Shown: piece by piece, positions 34,870 to 47,460 of the stretch
Position numbering within the stretch: position 1 is the stretch's first letter
Layout of the letters: each line of letters starts with the position of its first letter
From: Spisula solida
Taxonomy: Eukaryota; Mollusca; Bivalvia; Venerida; Mactridae
NCBI GenBank assembly: GCA_947247005.1
Contig: OX365948.1
Location: 13,505,455-13,569,454, forward strand
DNA length: 64,000 bases
Direction: 5' to 3'
The notes under the pieces: generated by a model
Told to the model about the DNA's origin: nothing
Databases searched by the model: none
Seen by the model: the letters and a program-made list of their open reading frames with translations, nothing else
Made by a program: the position numbers and the translations under genes

Positions 34870-35903
34870 ACTGTGTTACACTATGATGCCCAATGATAGA
34901 TCTTGATGCTCGTACTTACAATCTGATCTGTGTGTATACTGTGTTACACTATGATTCCCAATGATAGATCTTGATGCTCTTACATACAATCTGATCTGTC
35001 TGTATACAGTGTTACACTATGATGCCCAATGATAGATCTTGATGCTCTTACATACAATCTGATCTGTGTGTATACTGTGTTACACTATGATGCCCAATGA
35101 TAGATCTTGATGCTCTTACATACAATCTGATCTGTCTGTATACAGTGTTGCACTATGATGCCCAATGATAGATCTTGATGCTCTTACATACAATCTGATA
35201 TGTGTGTATACTGTGTTACACTATGATGCCCAATGATAGATCTTGATGCTCTTACATACAATCTGATCTGTCTGTATACTGTGTTACACTATGATGCCCA
35301 ATGATAGATCTTGATGCTCTTACATACAATCTGATCTGTGTGTATACTGTGTTACACTATGATGCCCAATGATAGATCTTGATGCTCTTACATACAGTCT
35401 GATCTGTCTGTATACAGTGTTGCACTATGATGCCCAATGATAGATCTTGATGCTCTTACATACAATCTGATCTGTCTGTATACTGTGTTACACTATGATG
35501 TTCAATGATAGATCTTGATGTTCTTACATACAATCTGATCTGTCTGTATACTAGTACTGTGTTACACTATGATGTTCAATGATAGATCTTGATGCTCTTA
35601 CATACAATCTGATCTGTCTGTATACTGTGTTACACTATGATGTTCAATGATAGATCTTGATGTTCTTACAGACAATCTGATCTGTCTCTATACTGTGTTA
35701 CACTATGATGCCCAATGATAGATCTTGATGTTCTTACAGACAATCTGATCTGTCTCTATACTGTGTTACACTATGATGCCCAATGATAGATCTTGATGCT
35801 CTTACATACAATCTGATCTGTATGTATACTGTATTACACTATGATGCCCAATGATAGATCTTGATGCTCTTACAGACAATCATTATTATCTGATCTGTCT
35901 GTA
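34870..35903. repeat. 68-bp minisatellite, about 15 copies
   Basis: The unit ACTGTGTTACACTATGATGC plus CCAATGATAGATCTTGATGC, TCTTACATACAATCTGATC and TGTCTGTAT is repeated about 15 times over 1 kb. Alternating variants (CTGTCTG versus GTGTGTA, GCCC versus GTTC) suggest block duplication of two or more units. Confidence 0.95.
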
Positions 35904-36041
35904 AAGTCTCCAGCAACAATTTACTTTCATATGTATCTATTAACATGACAAGTAGATCTTTCAACAGAAGACAGTCCTAGTTTTATTCAAGCACTTGATA
36001 TTGAGTTTCCGTTTTTGCTATTAATTGGCTTTGGATGTAAT

Positions 36042-36199
36042 CAGGGGCCCGTTGTTAACTAATTCACTACCGAGCGCGTTTTTGTTGCGCTTTACTATGT
36101 CTATGCAAATAAACACTACCAGCTTTTTTAAAGCATGCCGTTTCCTAGCATTGCACTATCGAGCACTCGATAACGAATTGGTTCGGCAACAGACACCAG
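36042..36199. mobile_element. Possible MITE with imperfect 35-bp inverted ends
   Basis: CAGGGGCCCGTTGTTAACTA...CCGAGCGCG on the left is an imperfect inverted copy of CGAGCACTCG...GGCAACAGACACCAG on the right (for example GAGCGCG against CGAGCAC, AATTC against GAATT). No target duplication found. It directly abuts the next MITE. Confidence 0.45.
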
Positions 36200-36205
36200 T
36201 TACTG

Positions 36206-36750
36206 TAAAAGCAGAATAATTCGCGAGGGTTTAATTTTCGCGAGTTTGATAAATTCGCAATAATTGATGCTTGTGAAATTATAACCTTCAGTGAAATATG
36301 TTGAACTTTAATATTGATTACGGCTAAGCGACGCCATTACAATCTATTCGGAACTGCTAGCAGGTCAATGTCTATGAATGTCTACAGGTACAATGTTTAA
36401 CACCTACGGCTATTGCTTGTTCCGATAAGTTCAGAAACAATTGACTGAATACTATATACTTCACAGTTTTCTCATTACATAATGGGGCTGTCTGGTTTGG
36501 CTTAATTGAGTTCTAGTAAATACTAGCAAGTTAGGCCACTGGACCAATTAAAAAAACGCTTGGGTAGATGACTGTTATAGTATACAAACAGTAGCCGTAA
36601 TTATCTAAGCGATTATTAAATGATGCGCCAGGGATATTGCCGCGAAAGAAGGATTTAATTTTTCTTGAAATTCGCAAACATTTACCCTGGCGAACTACTT
36701 CCATATTAGAAATTTGCAAAAATTCAGCCTCGCGAAAATAAATGCTTTTA
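36206..36750. mobile_element. 545-bp MITE with TAAAAGCA...TTCGCGAGG ends
   Basis: TAAAAGCAGAATAATTCGCG (36206 on) is inverted at the right end (to 36750), ending GCTTTTA; 20 of 23 positions match. TTCGCGA- or AATTCGCAA-type motifs recur inside near both ends. No coding capacity. Confidence 0.75.
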
Positions 36751-37776
36751 CTTTAAGCTCTATGGCTACTTTATCTCACATTGTATTTGATATTTCTAGC
36801 AACTTGCAATATTGGTACATCTATGTAGTAATAAAAAGTATTGTCCATGGTGAATCTTCTTTTATGGTTGTTTGAGATGCCTTGGTCAGGAAAAGTCCTC
36901 TATGGTTCTGCAAATACTATGGGCTGTGATCTACTGCAGTGTGTTATAGGCCTGTATGGTTCTCCCTACCAGCTCCATATTTAATATTGTATGGTCTCCA
37001 TGGAATACAGTGTATTGTTCTACAAGTGTCAGCATAATGATGGCTCGTATGCGGCTCAGGCAACTTGCCTATTTATAAGCTGTATGTGACCTATAGGCAT
37101 TAACTCATCTAACCTTTGTTAAAGTACCAGACTTGTTCCTTTTGCGGACTTGGCTTGATTTTAGACTCGTAGTATTTAATTCTTATCAATTATTACATTC
37201 TATTGTCAATTTGAGGTTTCAGATAAGGGTTTGGCTTTGAAATGTCAGAATTCAGAATTGTGCCTCGGCTCACTTGTCAACAGGTCTGAGTAATGTATTC
37301 CTATATTGCTACCCTTTCCTTCAGTCATAGACTGTCACTGTGTTTTACTACCATCATACAGAGGAATCAGAATAAATAATGAAATGATCAAGCCAGTTGT
37401 ATATGTTTGTGTAAGAGAGAATGTGAGACTATCAAACTATCATCTACCATCATCTATGTCTCAGTATTCTCTGGTCATTTCAATGTCTGATTTCCTTTCA
37501 TTCTGATATAACTCTTAAACGTCTTATGATAATACCATAATATAAACAACCTTGCCATTTAAAGCAGAACATATCACAAACAATGTGCAATACTTTTTTT
37601 TTGAAAAAGCTGTCATTTTCTGAAATAATTCACAAAAATAAATCCAGTTTGATTGTATATGGGTAAATATTTTTTCTGCATATGTGTATGTTTGATTGTT
37701 TTAATGATAAAGAAATATTTATGTCGGGTGTTCTGTTTGTCAACTTGCCAGACTCCTAAACCTTTGTTTAACATAT
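36751..37776. other. Unique intron-like DNA
   Basis: About 1 kb without recognised gene or repeat. Confidence 0.45.
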
Positions 37777-37858
37777 TGTTCACCCTAGTTACCGCGACCA
37801 TGGCCGAGTGGTTAACAAGTTGTTCACCCTAGTTACCGCGACCATGGCCGAGTGGTTA
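37777..37858 (+). repeat. 43-bp-period duplication of SINE head and flank
   Basis: TTGTTCACCCTAGTTACCGC followed by GACCATGGCCGAGTGGTTA occurs at 37777-37815 and again at 37820-37858, identical over 39 bp. The duplicated piece contains 5' flank plus the SINE's start and A box, so the duplication followed insertion or arose with it. Confidence 0.9.
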
Positions 37859-38096
37859 GGGCCTTTGCCTTGGAAGCTGAAGATCGAAGGTTTGAATCCC
37901 AGCAGAAGCTTGGTTAGAAATGATGGGGTAGGTTGGTGAGCCGCCAGCTAGTTAAAGAATGGTTACCATAGGCTTATCTCTGGCAGGCGCCCGGCAATAC
38001 GAGAAGGGATTCGGGAGGTACTGTGCGCACGAAATACAGGACTGGTGTCTCATAAGTCAAATTGGCGTGCCCTTTCAATAGGGGTGACACTATAAT
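37836..38096 (+). mobile_element. tRNA-derived SINE
   Basis: The head reads like a tRNA with a Leu/Ser-type long A-box pattern: TGGCCGAGTGGTTAGG (37845-37860) as A box and GGTTTGAATCC (37889-37899) as B box of the internal polymerase III promoter, 44 bp apart as in a tRNA. An unrelated body of about 190 bp follows (GGTGAGCCGCC ... GGGATTCGGGAGG ... CAATAGGGGTGACAC), ending in AATTAACAAAAAC. No ORF, as expected for a SINE mobilised by a LINE. Confidence 0.85.
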
Positions 38097-40874
38097 TAAC
38101 AAAAACTTTACCTGTATTTGTTTACAATTGATATCAAATGAAATTCAATATTATTGCATTGACTAATCAATATTTAATGCATATATACTTTAACAACACA
38201 TTATAGCATCGTTTTAAACCAGATTTACATTGCTTTTGTATTGTATTAAAACAATTTTCCAGTTTACCACATCTTCATCTACAAAGCCATACATCTGCTC
38301 TCCAAAGTTTTGTCTATTTTGAATCTGTTACTTTGGATTTGTGGTCTGTAGAAATGAAGAGCAATTTTAGTTACCAACAACATATGTATCTTGCAAGCTA
38401 CAACATTATGTATAATGAAAACTACAACATTTTGTTCTGCCATTAATGTTTTTTTTCCTGCTGCTAAGAGAATTTATCATTTGTAATTATGAAGTGAAAG
38501 ACAAAATATTGTTGCTCAAAAAAGCCGATATTGTAATAACATGAAACTTATTGGATTTACACTCATGTAGGATAAGCTTCATTGTAACTTCATGTATGGA
38601 TGTTCGCACAAAAAACCAATTTCAAGAACATCAGATTGAAAAAATTTCCTTCTCCAGAAAAGTTTGCATTTCAGAGCTACAATGTTCCATATTGTTTCAT
38701 TGCATGAACATTTCTTTAGTTGAATGAAAAATCTTGGTGCTTGGGTAATATCAGGTTTCCTTATAAGTTATCAAGTTCTGCTTGCTGACAATTCAGAGCT
38801 TCATTCTAGAAACTCGTTCAGATTACCTCGCTGTTTCCTGGTGACATTTCTTTGGTTCCATTTTCAGTGTTTCCTGGTAATGTTACATGGAAAGCTCGAT
38901 ATCTGAAATTCTTCAGTTATTGTCATGATTTTATCCTCGCTTTCAATTTATCAGAACATCCATCATTGATTGAATAGATTGAGATGCTTTCATGTTTTAC
39001 AAACCTGAATAAAGAGAAAAAAGAAACATCAAGGCTTTTCATGCCATTGATTGGTATTTGAATGAGTGAGTAACAAATAAACCAGTGTTATACTAATTCC
39101 TGCAGCAAATTCCTCCCACACACTTCATTGAAGACATTTTCTTACAAATAATTGGAACATAAGTTGCCAACAGCATACAATTATAAGAGAAAACTATTCT
39201 TGCAAGCAACAAAGAAAGTTATTAACTTGTAAAAAGCAAAAGAAATTATAATTTTGGAAATTTAGACTGGGTAGTTCTAGACAATTGTGCGCACACGGAG
39301 ACTAACTTCAAAAACTACGGAGCATTAATGCCGACCATTAATGCAAAGAAATAAATACTTGGAATTGGCCAAATTGGGGGTATTTTCACAGGATAATGCA
39401 GGGAGTATAATACTGAAGTTGAAGCATTTTATCTATGATAGCTATAGCATAGTTCACAGATTAATGGCTATCTGAGATGTATGTATAAAACGTAAGCCAC
39501 TATCTAGTCTCCATCAAGTTCGTCTATAAGTTGATTCCATCATTCTTTAGTTACGTAAGATATCTGAGAAATGAACATTAAATGCTTATATTGCTATTTG
39601 AGTGCTCTCGTCTATAATTTTTGCGTTGCTGTGTAAATGCTTTGTCTGAATTGTGCACTTCTATGATTATATATCTGGTCTCTTCAATTCTCCTTCATTA
39701 TTTATTCTGTCTGACTTATATTAACTTTTACGGTTGAGCATGTTGGTAAGATGATACTGATCTATTACTGATGTCCTCATGTTTTCCCCTGGTTTGTTCA
39801 TTCAGCCATCCCAAATCGGTAAGACTCTCTCTGACTGATTTTGTCAAAAATCTCTTATTACCCCCGCCCGCCCCCGGTGTCGACATCAGCTTATATTTTA
39901 ATGCACGAAAGAACACTTATTAAGTTATAAGCTCTTGAATGAAAGCCTATATGTTTTTACAAAATATAAAAGGGCATGGCTCATGACTCTACCCGACTGG
40001 CATTAGTTAATCAAGTATAATTACCAAAATTAAGAAGGAAATGAATTTTCAATATCACACATATGTAAAGAAATAACTAATGAATAATATGTGAAAGATT
40101 TTCTGGAGAATTATGCGTAGTGTTGAAATGAGTGATAAAGTTCGCGACTTTTGCGGACAACCCTCGTATAACATATTGATTGCAAGAATAAAATATATTA
40201 AACTTTACTGTTTCAATTAATACACTTTTGTCTTAACTCAAGTTGTTTTCAGAACTTGATAAGTTGTAGTTTTGATCGCAATGTTGACAAAAAATGGATG
40301 AATTTCACAATATTTTCAGTTCCAATGCCTGATTTATGATATAATCAGCCCTGAATGTGTATTTCATGTTTGATCACCGGTTAATGTTTAAAAGTTCCTA
40401 TCATTCCAGAATTATCTCGTATTTAGCATTCAGTGTAATCAAACATACTGACAGATACTCCTAGTCAATGTTTATCTCCATACAGAGCATGTTGCACCAA
40501 CATAATGTATATAACTGAAATAGCATTGAACTTTTGCATCTCTTTGGTAAAGGAATATTCATTTATTATTTATTCATTGGGACTCTTGCTGAAAGCTTAT
40601 GTTTGTCCTATCTGATTTTATTTCATATATTTCATGAATCATTTAGTCCATGTCTGTGGGTATTGTTTGTTGTCTGCTTCCTGATGTCTATTGTTGTTTT
40701 ATGTTGTTTTTACAACTGAAAGTCTGTAATGTATTGTCATATTCCTGGGCATATACCTCTTGGCTGTCAACCTATGTTCCTACAGTCATATGCCTTGTTC
40801 TTGAGAAATATACCGCCTTTTGTAGTCTCAACAAATTATCTTATTAATGTACTTGTGCCCTGTTAAGTAATTAT
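38097..40874. other. Unique intron-like DNA
   Basis: About 2.8 kb. The only oddities are ACCCCCGCCCGCCCCCGG at 39860 and GGACAACCCTCGTA at 40155-40168, which matches the tip of the TIR of the element at 48391-49658. No exons recognised. Confidence 0.5.
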
Positions 40875-41137
40875 TATGCCCCTCATCTTTGATTAGGGGT
40901 ATAGCTTTGCACATGCTGGTCGCTCAGTTTGTTGGTAGGTAGACCAAATAGTTTCTGTTCAATAACTCAAGAATGCTTTGCCCTAGAATTTTCAAACTGT
41001 ACAAGGAGGTTGGTCATGACCCCTGTGGATTTTGACATCAGTAGGTCTAAGGTCAAAGTCACTGTGACCTTTACCATTTCTGACTATTCAAATGGTTTCG
41101 GTTCATTAACTTGACCATTTCTGACTTTTCAAGTAAT
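40875..41137 (+). mobile_element. Hairpin-ended element A, copy 2 (3'-truncated)
   Basis: Begins with a well-preserved hairpin TATGCCCCTCATC-TTT-GATTAGGGGTATA (40875-40903 approx.), then GGTCGCTCAGTTTG and one core unit with AAGTCA-CTG-TGACCT at 41056-41070. It is cut off at AAGTAA where copy 3 begins, before any 3' terminal signature. Confidence 0.75.
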
Positions 41138-41592
41138 AATGCCCCCCCCCCCCCCCCATATTTGAAGAGGGTGTGTATATTGCTTTGCACATGTCGGTCT
41201 GTTGGTTGGTAGGCCAAATGGTTTCCGTTCAATTAAGAATTGAATACACATTTTCTGCAGTTCATCGGTGTATGAACTGTCGGGAAAATCACGCCTAATT
41301 TACTAGTATATAAACGCCATAGGCGTTTATGTAAAAAATTAGGAGCTGCTTCATCGGGATATGAACGACAGGTCACATGACTGTTTCATCCAATCAGAAT
41401 GCAGCATTTATGTGAAAATACACAAAGTTGTAATTATTAACTCATGAACCCTTTATGCTAGGATCTTCATACTTTACATTGAGGTTGGTCATCAACAGTA
41501 GATAACCACTATTGATTTTGGGGTCAAAAGTCTAGGTCACTTAGACTATTTGGCTGCCATGGGGCATATGTGTTTTAAAAACATCTCTTGTT
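41138..41592 (+). mobile_element. Hairpin-ended element A, copy 3, interrupted
   Basis: Starts AATGCCCC with a run of about 17 C, then GAAGAGGGTGTGTATATTGC and a GTCGGTCTGTTGG run. It is interrupted at about 41236-41440 by an unrelated hairpin-rich segment, resumes with AACTCATGAACCCTTTATGC and ends GGGGCATA, TGTTTTAAAAACA and TCTTGTTT at 41592. The expanded C run is at the site of the hairpin's left arm. Confidence 0.75.
41236..41440. mobile_element. Hairpin-rich insertion (MITE-like) inside element A
   Basis: The core 41310-41330 is a perfect stem ATAAACGCC-ATA-GGCGTTTAT, extended outward by CCTAATTTAC against GTAAAAAATTAGG. CAGTTCATCGGTGTATGAACTG-type pairing lies further left and a related CTTCATCGGGATATGAACG to the right. 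Its boundaries are approximate, from where A-family similarity stops and restarts. Confidence 0.6.
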
Positions 41593-41980
41593 TCCAAATA
41601 TGGGCATGTTAAGCTCCAGTTAACGTCATCCGTAGATGAATTCTTCATTAGGAAGGGAGAATTTATTGCAACACCCTGCAGCATATGCTGGCATTTAAAA
41701 CAAGATATTGGTGAGGTACATCCACTGACTTAATTATCATATATTCCTGTACCTTGTAGGAACTAATGTTGTTGTTTTGTGTTGTTACAACTGTTTCTGA
41801 CAGAATGTAATGGATATTTATAGTGGTTTGTGGATGGAAATGGCCGCTGGTATATTGTCATTACTTAGGTCAATGTTGCTGTAGTACAAATCAGTTGCCT
41901 TTAGCTACCTTTGTAGAACCAAGTTATTTATAAAGGCGGTACTTATTCTGTTTGTCATTTAACAATTTGCGTTCTTGTTA

Positions 41981-42265
41981 TGTCCAAGATGAAAAACATT
42001 TTGCTTGTAAATGTCAAACATGCGCACGTGCATGCACTTGTCTAGTTTTGAATAAAAGGTCCAAGATTAAAAACACATTGCTTGTGAATGTAAGCATTTG
42101 TGCAAGTAAATATCTTAGTCTAGTTTAAATACATGGTCAAGGATGAAAAACACATTTTGCTTGTAAATGTAAGCATTTGAGCAAGTTCATTCACTACTCT
42201 AGTTTTAAATAAAAGTTAGTTTTAAATAAAAGGTCCAGGATGAAAACACATTGCTTGTGAATGTT
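41981..42265. repeat. Degenerate ~85-bp tandem repeat, about four copies
   Basis: Units of GATGAAAAACACATTTTGCT, TGTAAATGTAAGCATTTG and CTAGTTTTAAATAAAAGGTC recur about four times with indels. Confidence 0.8.
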
Positions 42266-42420
42266 GACGTGACTTTATTATTGTTTAATGTAGATGTGGT
42301 TGGTTTGTTGGAATGCCATACTCACGTACTCATAAGACAGATGGCCAAGGTAATATAAGAATATAAAATATTCATGGGTAGCACTTTATTGTTGTGTGAA
42401 ATAGGGAGATTGATCTAACT

Positions 42421-42570
42421 TGGTATACATTGTCAGAAGTTCTCAGCTTTGGCCGTCCTAAAAGGTATTACGGTATACATACTAAGAAGTCCTCAGCTCT
42501 CTCCATCCTAAAAGTTGTTATGTTATAAATTGTCAGAAGGCCTCATATTCTGTTGTCCTGGACATGCCAT
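42421..42570. repeat. Degenerate ~58-bp repeat, about three copies
   Basis: GGTATACATTGTCAGAAGTT, CTCAGCT and CCGTCCTAAAAG recur three times with substantial divergence. Confidence 0.65.
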
Positions 42571-43067
42571 TGAGCAGTAACCTGAGTAACCTTTACTTGT
42601 ACACCAACATGACATAATTGTGGCATCTCAAAGCCTGAATTTTCTGGTCTTTCAATGCTTTATGATAATAGTACAATCTTTTGGGGGAAAGGATTGTCAT
42701 TGATAGTACAAGTATTCTAAAGGTAGTTATCAAACAAGATGTTTTGCTGACTTTAAGTCATTCCAGCATCTGTCGTTTCTTGGTGTTCCTCTGAGACAGT
42801 TGTACATGGCTATGTGTGTTTTTATTTAATTATTTACCTGCCAGATTGGTCGTTAACCTCTGACTTCAAAGGAGCATCTATATTTTAGATATTTGGGGGG
42901 GGGATGTTCTAACCATGTACATGTATGTTGTCAATAGATTGCAAAAATATTAAATTTAATATTTACACACTTATAAGAAATTAAAACAGAATGCTTTAAG
43001 CTCCCTTTTATTAGTGTTTGTCTCTAATAAAACAACATGTTTTGCTAACTGGGTCAACTATAATTGA
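42571..43067. other. Unique non-coding DNA
   Basis: No feature recognised apart from a short poly-G run (42895-42903). Confidence 0.4.
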
Positions 43068-43222
43068 CCTAAATGTGACTGAAATGTCAGGATAAAAACA
43101 ACTAAAATGTGAAGATAAAATTACCTGAAAGTGTTTGAAATGTCAGGATAAAAACACCTTATTGTGTCTGAAATGTCAGGATAAAAACACCTAAATGTGT
43201 CTTAAATGTCAGGATAAAATCA
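43068..43222. repeat. Degenerate ~40-bp tandem repeat
   Basis: GAAATGTCAGGATAAAAACA followed by CCTAAATGTGTCT occurs about four times. Confidence 0.8.
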
Positions 43223-44126
43223 TTCTTCTAATGTTACATGCTTCTTGAAATGAAAAAGAAATTTCTGAAAACTTCTTTACATGGCGATTAAATGTCTTAT
43301 TTAACTGAATACATGTTTCCAAAAGGCGAAACTGACATTCCAACTCTAGTACAAATATGTCTGACTAAAATATCATACAGTTCCTTACTTCTTGATCAAT
43401 CAAAGTGAAGTCATTTCTAAAAGCAAACTGTATTTTATGTTGTTCAAGTCTACCCATGTTCCGGTTTAATTTAATGTAAGACGTCTCGAGTGTCATAGTC
43501 TCAACTTATCTTCATTCAGAATGAACAAAAATTCCAGTTGAAGTCAATTACTTGTACCAAGAAAGTCGTTTTTTTAGACATTTAATCAAGAACTTATTTT
43601 TCTGACCTTCTTAAGATGTTGGAAATAGTTCATTATTGATAAAGTGAACTGGCAGCTGTCTCCACCAATATTGTTAATCATGGAGCAATGGACACATGGC
43701 CTGTACAAGTAAATCATCATGTGATATTGTTAAGCTTTCGATATGTATATTTGTGACAGGGACTCCACTATAGTCTATTCATCAACATCAGTATTCACCA
43801 ATATCATTCACTTAGTAAATCCATCATTAAACCTGCAGTACAAGTAATTTTAATGCATCATTGTTTCTTGAAATGCATTTGCTGTTAAATAAAATGACTT
43901 AAACAAGATAGGCCACAGCTTGGTGAGTGGGTAGATATGGAATATTCTGTGGGGGAAATTAGTCTGCAATATTATACAGGTGCACATTGGCTTACTAAGT
44001 AACTTCATAATAAGGCTAGTGACCAGGTTGTGGTGTTGTATATATACTGGGTAATGTACAGGACCAGAAATCCAGCAACTTAAGTTCAATTCCTGTTTGT
44101 GCTGACTGATTTTTCATGCAATCACA
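43223..44126. other. Unique non-coding DNA
   Basis: No feature recognised. Confidence 0.4.
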
Positions 44127-44281
44127 GGCCTAGACACTTAACTATTTTGGCCACTGGTCGGACAGGGCAAAAGAGCCTAATTTGTAAATAGGACAGTTAC
44201 TGGTCCTCCAGAATTTTTACTGGTCCTTCTGGATTTTCACTGGTCTTGGACCAGTGAACCAGTGTTAGTGTCGAGCCCTGA
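44127..44281 (-). repeat. Interspersed repeat, copy 1 (GGGCTCGACACTAAC family)
   Basis: Read on the minus strand it begins GGGCTCGACACTAACACTGG, has several ACTGGTCC/GGACCAGT motifs, GGACAG...TTTGCCCTGT and ends CCAAAATAGTTAAGTGTCTA. The plus-strand copy at 53037-53195 aligns along its whole length. CACTGGTC/GACCAGTG pairs recur inside. No coding frame or tRNA head, so class unknown. Confidence 0.8.
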
Positions 44282-45354
44282 ATCATTCTATGTATAAACC
44301 CATGCTAAACATTCTTTATATAACCTTTAACATAGTGTAAGTGCTCACTTTTTATTTCACACAAGATGACCATGCTTTTACCTGATTTTTGTGAAACTAT
44401 ATATTTCAATGCATTATTACAGGAGCTGCCAATATCTATGTGATTCCCACCAATATACCCCCTCCGCCACCCACATTTCATATTTAACTGTCATAAAAGT
44501 TTCTTTGAATTGTCCAGGAATGTCAAGAAGCAGCTGGCAAGCTAAATTTTGCTTTGTGGACTATAAAAAATTACAATCCAGACTGAAAGTTAGGTACAGT
44601 TTCATGACAGTGCACCTTTATCAAAATTGGAATTATTTATAGTAATCATAACATTACCGGTTTATGTCTTTTCATTTATTACAAATTCCCTAGGTTTGAT
44701 GTTCCAGACTGGCTCATTTCCTGCAGTGACACTTTCTATAGATTTAGATATTACAGTTTGATATAAGACTTAAGTGTTTGCATGGTACTGTAACAGTCTA
44801 ACTGTCATTGTTACTATTTGTAACTGTCTGTTAAATCAAACTTTAAACCTTTCTCTGTCATTCTCAATATAAGATATCTACCATATCTGTTACTTCAAGT
44901 ACCATTTGAATGTCTGTCAGATATTTCTCAACTATTGGCTAGCAATATGCACATTGTAATACATCTAAAAGTTGCGATAAAAATAATTTGTAAAATAGTT
45001 CCTCTTTTTAAACAGGATGTTTGCTGCACAATTTTCTATATGCATAATGCCTCAATAAATGAAGTCTATTGTGATATTTTAGCAATTTAAAATTAGAAAT
45101 TCAATTTATTGTCCTTGCGAAAAAAACTTGAATATATACTACTGTGAAATTCTTGTAATACAGTATTATATGGCATCTTGTTTTAACACAACATTTACAG
45201 TGTACCAATATTCCATGATGGGATGTTTGGGAATTGGCTGAATAGGATTCTGTTTGGAAAATAACCATTTTGATGGAGTATTGGAAGGCCCTGTATTTGA
45301 ACATTTGTGTTCCTATACATCATGTTGGGAATATCTTTCTGTTTTTTTGCTCAG
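44282..45354. other. Unique intron-like DNA
   Basis: No repeat or exon recognised before the candidate exon at 45355. Confidence 0.4.
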
Positions 45355-45472
45355 ATTACTTACTTCTGATCAGAGCGGAAAATCTTCGATGTGTGCGCGT
45401 ATATCTGTGGAAATATATGGTTTTAGGTGTCTGCTGCGACCAATTTGGGGTTCAATGTTCAGAACAGGGGAG
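45355..45472 (+). other. Weak candidate internal exon
   Basis: Preceded by CTTTCTGTTTTTTGCTCAG, a textbook polypyrimidine tract and AG acceptor, and followed by GGGGAG|GTGACT. The 118-nt span is more GC-rich than its surroundings and open in two frames. In the phase left by the ferlin-like first exons it reads DYLLLIRAENLRCVRVYL... and leaves phase 2. The LLIRAENLR start is C2-strand-like, but the remainder does not resemble the next segment of a ferlin C2A domain. It could be chance. Confidence 0.2.
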
Positions 45473-46624
45473 GTGACTGCATTTTACTATCTGATGTCAC
45501 TTAATCATCATTGATCTGGGGTGGGGGGGGGTAAAATAATGTTTTTGGTCTGCCTAGGATATGCAAACTTCATACCTAGCTTGCCGAGCATGTCAAGCGT
45601 ATGCCAATGACAAGTTCTGCAAAACCTACCAATTTTAAGGTCAGGTGCTCAAATATCAACTTTTCTGTTGCATTATAAGCTTCAGCATTGACTACAAAAC
45701 GAGAACACATACCGGTACCTAAGATATGACAATGAATGTGTCTGTAACATTCAGGTCAAACTGGGTGCTTTTAAATTATCCCCTCAAGGTTTACTTTAAT
45801 CAACAGGCAATATGTCTTTAGCAATTTTGTTATTTTAACCGTGTTATCTAATAAATAGTCTGATGTGTGTTATTAAAGCGTCCAGAAGGGTAACAACATT
45901 TGGACAAGGGTAACACCAAACTGAGAAGCCATTGATAGTGTCTAATGTAAGTGTCAGTAATTTCTGTCTCTCCATTGCGTGATGTACTTGATTGTTGTGT
46001 AATAATGACCAAATATGCTTAATGGAAAGTGGATGGATGTGAATCAATACAAATTCTGCCTCACTTTAATTCTGTTCTTGAATTAATTCTTCACATGACT
46101 TAAAATAACATTATCAGTGACATTTTAAAATTTTTACTGAGCAAAGAATTTCAGTGTAACGTCAAAGCCAAGTGGGTAAGTTTTTCAAACGAAATCTTGT
46201 TGATTCAGACCCTTCAAAAGTTAGATTTAAGTATTGTCGGAGTTTCTATCTTGCAATGTTACTGAATAAGGTCCCAGATAACTTGCATTTGCATTTTATT
46301 GAAATATAACGAATTATCACTTGTCAAAGTTCACACGGCATCACTAATGGAGCCAGCATTCTGTATTGAATGCACAAAGCCAATTATTCTGACTATTATT
46401 TTGATCCTTTGGGATCATTAAGCATATAACATGCATCTGGATTACAGAATTCCTTGCACAATACAGACCTCAGTATTCCTAACAAAACAACAATAAAACA
46501 ACCATGTCTGGTTAACTCTTTGACTTGTAATAGTTTTGTACAGGTTATTAAATAATATCTTAAATATATTTTAATCATCCTCAAATGCTTCTACCTTGGA
46601 TATAAAGCTGTATTGACTGAATCA
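45473..46624. other. Unique non-coding DNA
   Basis: A short poly-G tract near 45521; nothing else recognised. Confidence 0.4.
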
Positions 46625-47460
46625 GGGCTTTACCCGTTTACCATAATCCCTGATGATGATCCACTGGTTCGGCTTTACACATTTTCCATTATCCACAGGT
46701 CAGGGCATTACCCATACTCCATAATCACATGATCCACAGGTCAGGGCTTAACCCATACACCATAATCACATGATCCACAGGTCAGGGCTTTACTCATGCA
46801 CCTCGAACCACAGGTCAGGGCTTACCCATACACCATGAACCACAGGTCAGGGCTTTATCCATGAACCATAGGTCAGGGCTTTAACCATACACCATAATCC
46901 CATGAACCACAGGTCAGGGCTTTACCCATACACCATAATCCCATGAACCACAGGTCAGGGCTTTACCCATACACCATAATACCATGATCCATAGGTCAGG
47001 GCTTTACCCATGCACAATAATCCCATGATCCACAGGTCAGGGCTTTACCCATACAGCATAATCCCATGAACCACAGGTCAGGGCTTTACCCATCCACCAT
47101 AATTCCATGATCCATAGGTCAGGGCTTTACCCATGAACCACAGGTCAGGGCATTACCCATACACCATAATCCCATGATCAATAGGTCAGGGCTTTACCCA
47201 TGAACCACAGGTCAGGGCATTACCCATACACCATAATCCCATGATCAATAGGTCAGGGCTTTACCCATGAACCACAGGTCAGGGCATTACCCATAAACCA
47301 TAATCCCATGATCAATAGGTCAGGGCTTTACCCATGTACCTTAAACCACTGGTCAGGGCATTACCCATACACCATAATCCCATGAACTACAGGTCAGGGC
47401 TTTACCCATGCACCTTGAACCACAGGTCATGGCCTTATCCATACACCTTGATCCATGGAA
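46625..47460. repeat. Degenerate ~41-bp minisatellite, about 20 copies
   Basis: CCACAGGTCAGGGCTTTACC and CATACACCATAATCCCATGA alternate over about 0.8 kb. Unit length varies because the ACACCATAATCCCATGA part is sometimes deleted, giving short units, and a block GATCAATAGGTCAGGG...CCATGAACCACAGGTC repeats three times as a higher-order unit. Confidence 0.9.
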
